Assembly: GCA_030149595.1 (NCBI GenBank)
Contig: JASFBI010000068.1
Location: 1-7,880 of the forward strand
DNA length: 7,880 nt
Source: Desulfobacterales bacterium
GTDB taxonomy: Bacteria; Desulfobacterota; Desulfobacteria; Desulfobacterales; DAOWNP01
Direction: 5' to 3'
Below are positions 5,961 to 7,880 of this stretch, one piece after another. A model generated the notes under the pieces. That model saw nothing but the letters and a program-made list of their open reading frames with translations. It did not search any database and was not told the origin of the DNA. Positions within the stretch are counted from its first letter, which is position 1. Each line of letters begins with the position of its first letter. The position numbers and the translations under genes are program-made.

Positions 5961-6608
5961 ATGAAACAACTTACCACCATTGTTTTAGCCACAACAAACA
6001 AAGGCAAAAAAAAAGAAATTCAAAACATTTTAAAAGGTTTTCCGGTACTAATAAAAAGCCTTGATGATTTTGGGCCCATTCCCGAAGTTATAGAAGATGG
6101 AAATACATTTGACGACAATGCATATAAAAAAGCATCATTTACAGCAAGGGTTTTGGGGTATCCGGCTATAGCTGATGATTCAGGACTTGCTGTAGAAGCA
6201 TTAAATGGTGACCCTGGGGTCTTTTCTGCACGTTATGCTGGGGAAAATAAAACAGACGAGCAGAACTTGCAAAAACTTCTCCATGAAATGAAAGAGAAAA
6301 CAAACAAAAATGCAGCCTTTAAATGTGTTATGTCACTGGCTGTACCAACAGGTGCTGCATTAACCTATGAAGCTGAATGCAGAGGTATAATTACAGATAA
6401 GCCTTTGGGACAGAACGGTTTTGGATATGACCCTGTTTTTTATTATCCAGCATTAAAAAAAACCTTTGCACAATTAACCTTAGAAGAAAAAAACAAGGTG
6501 AGCCATAGAGGAAAAGCTTTAATGGAATTTGCTGCGGAATTTGACAAAGTACTTATATGGCTTAATCAAAACATGCCTGTTTTTGAAAAATTTGATTGCA
6601 AAGGATAA
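5961..6608 (+). CDS. rdgB: dITP/XTP pyrophosphatase (RdgB/HAM1 family)
   Basis: This cytoplasmic house-cleaning enzyme hydrolyses dITP, ITP and XTP to the monophosphate and pyrophosphate, which keeps deaminated purines out of DNA and RNA. The 215-residue product has all family motifs: ATTNKGKKKEI (10-20, substrate and phosphate contacts), DGNTFDDNAYKKA (46-58), ADDSGLAVEALNGDPGVFSARYAG (71-94, with the catalytic-site acidic pair Asp72-Asp73), GFGYDPVF (153-160) and KVSHRGKAL (179-187). The C-terminal tail after SHR is slightly longer than in most members. AAGG at 5947-5950 is a modest ribosome binding site 10 bases before the ATG. A nitroreductase gene follows after 7 bases, so both are probably in one operon. 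Confidence 0.96.
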   Translation: MKQLTTIVLATTNKGKKKEIQNILKGFPVLIKSLDDFGPIPEVIEDGNTFDDNAYKKASFTARVLGYPAIADDSGLAVEALNGDPGVFSARYAGENKTDEQNLQKLLHEMKEKTNKNAAFKCVMSLAVPTGAALTYEAECRGIITDKPLGQNGFGYDPVFYYPALKKTFAQLTLEEKNKVSHRGKALMEFAAEFDKVLIWLNQNMPVFEKFDCKG

Positions 6609-6615
6609 AAAAATC

Positions 6616-7185
6616 ATGCTGTCAGAGTTAGTGTTAAAAAACAGAAGCTGCAGAAGATTTTATCAGAATCATAAAATAAAAGATGAAGTTTTAATCAACC
6701 TTGTTGATCTTGCCAGAATATGTCCTTCTGCTGCTAATCTTCAACCCCTAAAATATTATATATCCAATAAGAATGAAACAAATAAGAAAATATTTTCAAC
6801 TCTTGCCTGGGCTGGTTACTTAAAGGACTGGCCTGGACCCTGTGAAGAAGAAAAACCAGCGTCATACATTATTATTTTAAAAGATACAACAATCTCTGAT
6901 AATTGTGATTGTGACTCAGGTATTTCAGCCCAGACAATTTTACTTGGTGCCAGGGAAAAAGGATTGGGAGGCTGCATGATAGCTGCTGTTTCCAGAAAAA
7001 AACTGAAAAAAAATCTCAATATAGCTGATCACCTTGAAATTCTTCTGGTTATTGCCATTGGAAAACCAAAAGAAGATATTATTATTGAAAAAGTTGATTC
7101 CAGCAACAGCATCAAGTACTGGCGGGATACCAGTGCTGTTCACCATGTGCCCAAAAGGACTCTTAACGATATTATCATAAAATAG
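6616..7185 (+). CDS. Nitroreductase-family FMN oxidoreductase
   Basis: I chose ATG 6616 rather than the in-frame ATG at 6529: the earlier start would overlap rdgB by 80 bases and add 29 residues outside the family fold, whereas 6616 has AAAGGA (6600-6605) at good spacing and begins directly with the family N-terminus. The 189-residue protein shows RSCRRF (10-15, the R..R.F FMN-phosphate motif), PSAANLQP (37-44) and the helix region around DSGISAQTILLGAREKGLGGCM (100-121), then AIGKPKE (147-153). It ends with YWRD....HHVPKRTLNDII, a tail I associate with one subgroup of these proteins in anaerobes. Family members reduce nitro compounds, quinones or flavins with NAD(P)H; the substrate here cannot be predicted. 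It is probably cytoplasmic and co-transcribed with rdgB. Confidence 0.9.
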   Translation: MLSELVLKNRSCRRFYQNHKIKDEVLINLVDLARICPSAANLQPLKYYISNKNETNKKIFSTLAWAGYLKDWPGPCEEEKPASYIIILKDTTISDNCDCDSGISAQTILLGAREKGLGGCMIAAVSRKKLKKNLNIADHLEILLVIAIGKPKEDIIIEKVDSSNSIKYWRDTSAVHHVPKRTLNDIIIK

Positions 7186-7372
7186 ATAAATTAGCACAGC
7201 TATTATGTTGCATGACAGTTTTATACCCATAGATTGTATTGTATAAAAAATTTTAGAATTTGTATTCTGTAATAACCTGTCAACAGATAAATGAAATTCT
7301 GCAAACACATATTTATTTTCATATACCGCAAAATACAGTGTATTGTAAATTTTCCAAAAAAAATTAAATCAT
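7186..7372. other. 187-base spacer between nitroreductase and ampG-like genes
   Basis: No gene is seen. Small dyads are present: AGAAT-TTGT-ATTCT (7255-7268) and AATAC-AGT-GTATT (7332-7344). Neither is followed by a T run, so no terminator can be called. No ribosome binding site of normal strength precedes the downstream ATG, and no promoter stands out. Confidence 0.5.
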
Positions 7373-7880
7373 ATGACAAACTCTTTTCAGTCAAATTCGA
7401 AACGATTTTCCACAGCAGGAAAACTAACAGTCTCTTTTTTTATGGGATTTTCATGCGGTCTCCCCCTTCTTTTAACTCTGTCTGTTTTGCAGGCATGGAT
7501 GAAAGACAAAGGAGTTGACCTTACTGTTATCGGCATGATGTCCCTTGTGGGACTTCCATATACCATCAAATTCCTCTGGGCTCCTTTTTTAGACAGATTT
7601 ATTCCTCCCTTTTTAGGCAGAAGAAGAGGATGGCTGTTAATTGCCCAGATTGCATTAATGCTCTCCATTGCAGGGCTCGGTTTTACAAACCCTGGAAAAT
7701 CACCATGGATGGTAGCTTTTGCAGCGTTTCTGGTTACCTTCTTCAGTGCTTCACAGGATATTGTAGTAGATGCCTACAGAAGAGACGCTCTGTCTGATAA
7801 GGAGCTTGGATTTGGCTTCTCGCTATATGTAAATGGGTACATGGTCGGTCTGTTACTTGCCTCCGGTGGCGGGTTGATTC
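7373..7880 (+). CDS. ampG: AmpG-family MFS permease (3' truncated by window end)
   Basis: The frame runs open to the window edge, giving 169 complete codons. AmpG proteins are inner-membrane MFS permeases that import GlcNAc-anhydroMurNAc peptides for cell-wall recycling. The visible part matches the family N-terminus: a hydrophobic segment with GFSCGLPLLLTLSVLQAWM (25-43), VIGMMSLVGLPYTIKFLWAP (52-71) followed by LDR, the cytoplasmic loop GRRRGWLL (82-89), a third segment (87-105), FFSASQDIVVDAYRRD (123-138), the most diagnostic motif, and a fifth segment starting near 147. The ATG at 7373 lacks a clear Shine-Dalgarno sequence, and an in-frame stop lies at 7346-7348. The next internal ATG (7442) would cut into the first membrane segment, so 7373 is preferred. 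Related MFS members in anaerobes may carry other substrates; the symbol is assigned by family. Confidence 0.88.
   Translation, partial: MTNSFQSNSKRFSTAGKLTVSFFMGFSCGLPLLLTLSVLQAWMKDKGVDLTVIGMMSLVGLPYTIKFLWAPFLDRFIPPFLGRRRGWLLIAQIALMLSIAGLGFTNPGKSPWMVAFAAFLVTFFSASQDIVVDAYRRDALSDKELGFGFSLYVNGYMVGLLLASGGGLI

Noticed and set aside
6529..6615. Earlier in-frame start for the nitroreductase gene.
   Set aside because: It would overlap rdgB by 80 bases and add residues outside the family; ATG 6616 has AAAGGA at good spacing and matches the family N-terminus.
7255..7268. AGAAT/ATTCT dyad after the nitroreductase gene as terminator.
   Set aside because: The stem is only 5 A+T-rich pairs and no T run follows.
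6940..7308. 122-codon minus-strand frame.
   Set aside because: It is antisense to the nitroreductase gene, which has clear motifs, and has no recognisable domain.
7291..7668. Open frames of 75 codons (+, 7291-7518) and 93 codons (-, 7387-7668) near the right end.
   Set aside because: Both overlap the AmpG-like coding region in other frames and show no family motif.

Overview
The window is A+T-rich DNA from what looks like an anaerobic bacterium, most plausibly a Desulfobacterota (sulfate-reducer-like) lineage. This assignment is inferred from the gene set: a selenocysteine pathway gene (selA), a ferredoxin-dependent indolepyruvate oxidoreductase subunit (iorA), an HDOD protein and a GGDEF-like/TPR protein. 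No rRNA, tRNA, CRISPR array, integrase or transposase was found. Genus cannot be read from the sequence.

Left block (1-3195, + strand): the 3' end of an HDOD-domain gene, then selA (L-seryl-tRNA(Sec) selenium transferase), then a 448-residue protein with a degenerate GGDEF-like N-terminal half and about seven TPRs. Spacings of 33 and 2 bases suggest one transcription unit. The last 19 codons of the TPR gene lie inside a copy of a roughly 57-nt repeat, which also brings the stop codon close.

Middle block (3266-5611): a PEBP/YbhB-family gene on + and iorA on -, convergent with only 3 bases between the stop codons. No iorB lies next to iorA. A second, nearly identical, same-orientation copy of the repeat sits just upstream of the iorA ribosome binding site. 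The 349-base gap 5612-5960 holds this copy, a cluster of hairpin-capable inverted repeats and a candidate promoter for rdgB.

Right block (5961-7880, + strand): rdgB (dITP/XTP pyrophosphatase) and a small nitroreductase-family gene 7 bases later, then a 187-base gap and the 5' part of an AmpG-like MFS permease cut off by the window end.

Most genes are ordinary housekeeping or metabolic ones. The least explained element is the pair of interspersed repeats, one inside a gene's 3' end and one in a gene's 5' leader. I see no convincing evidence for a new multi-gene system.
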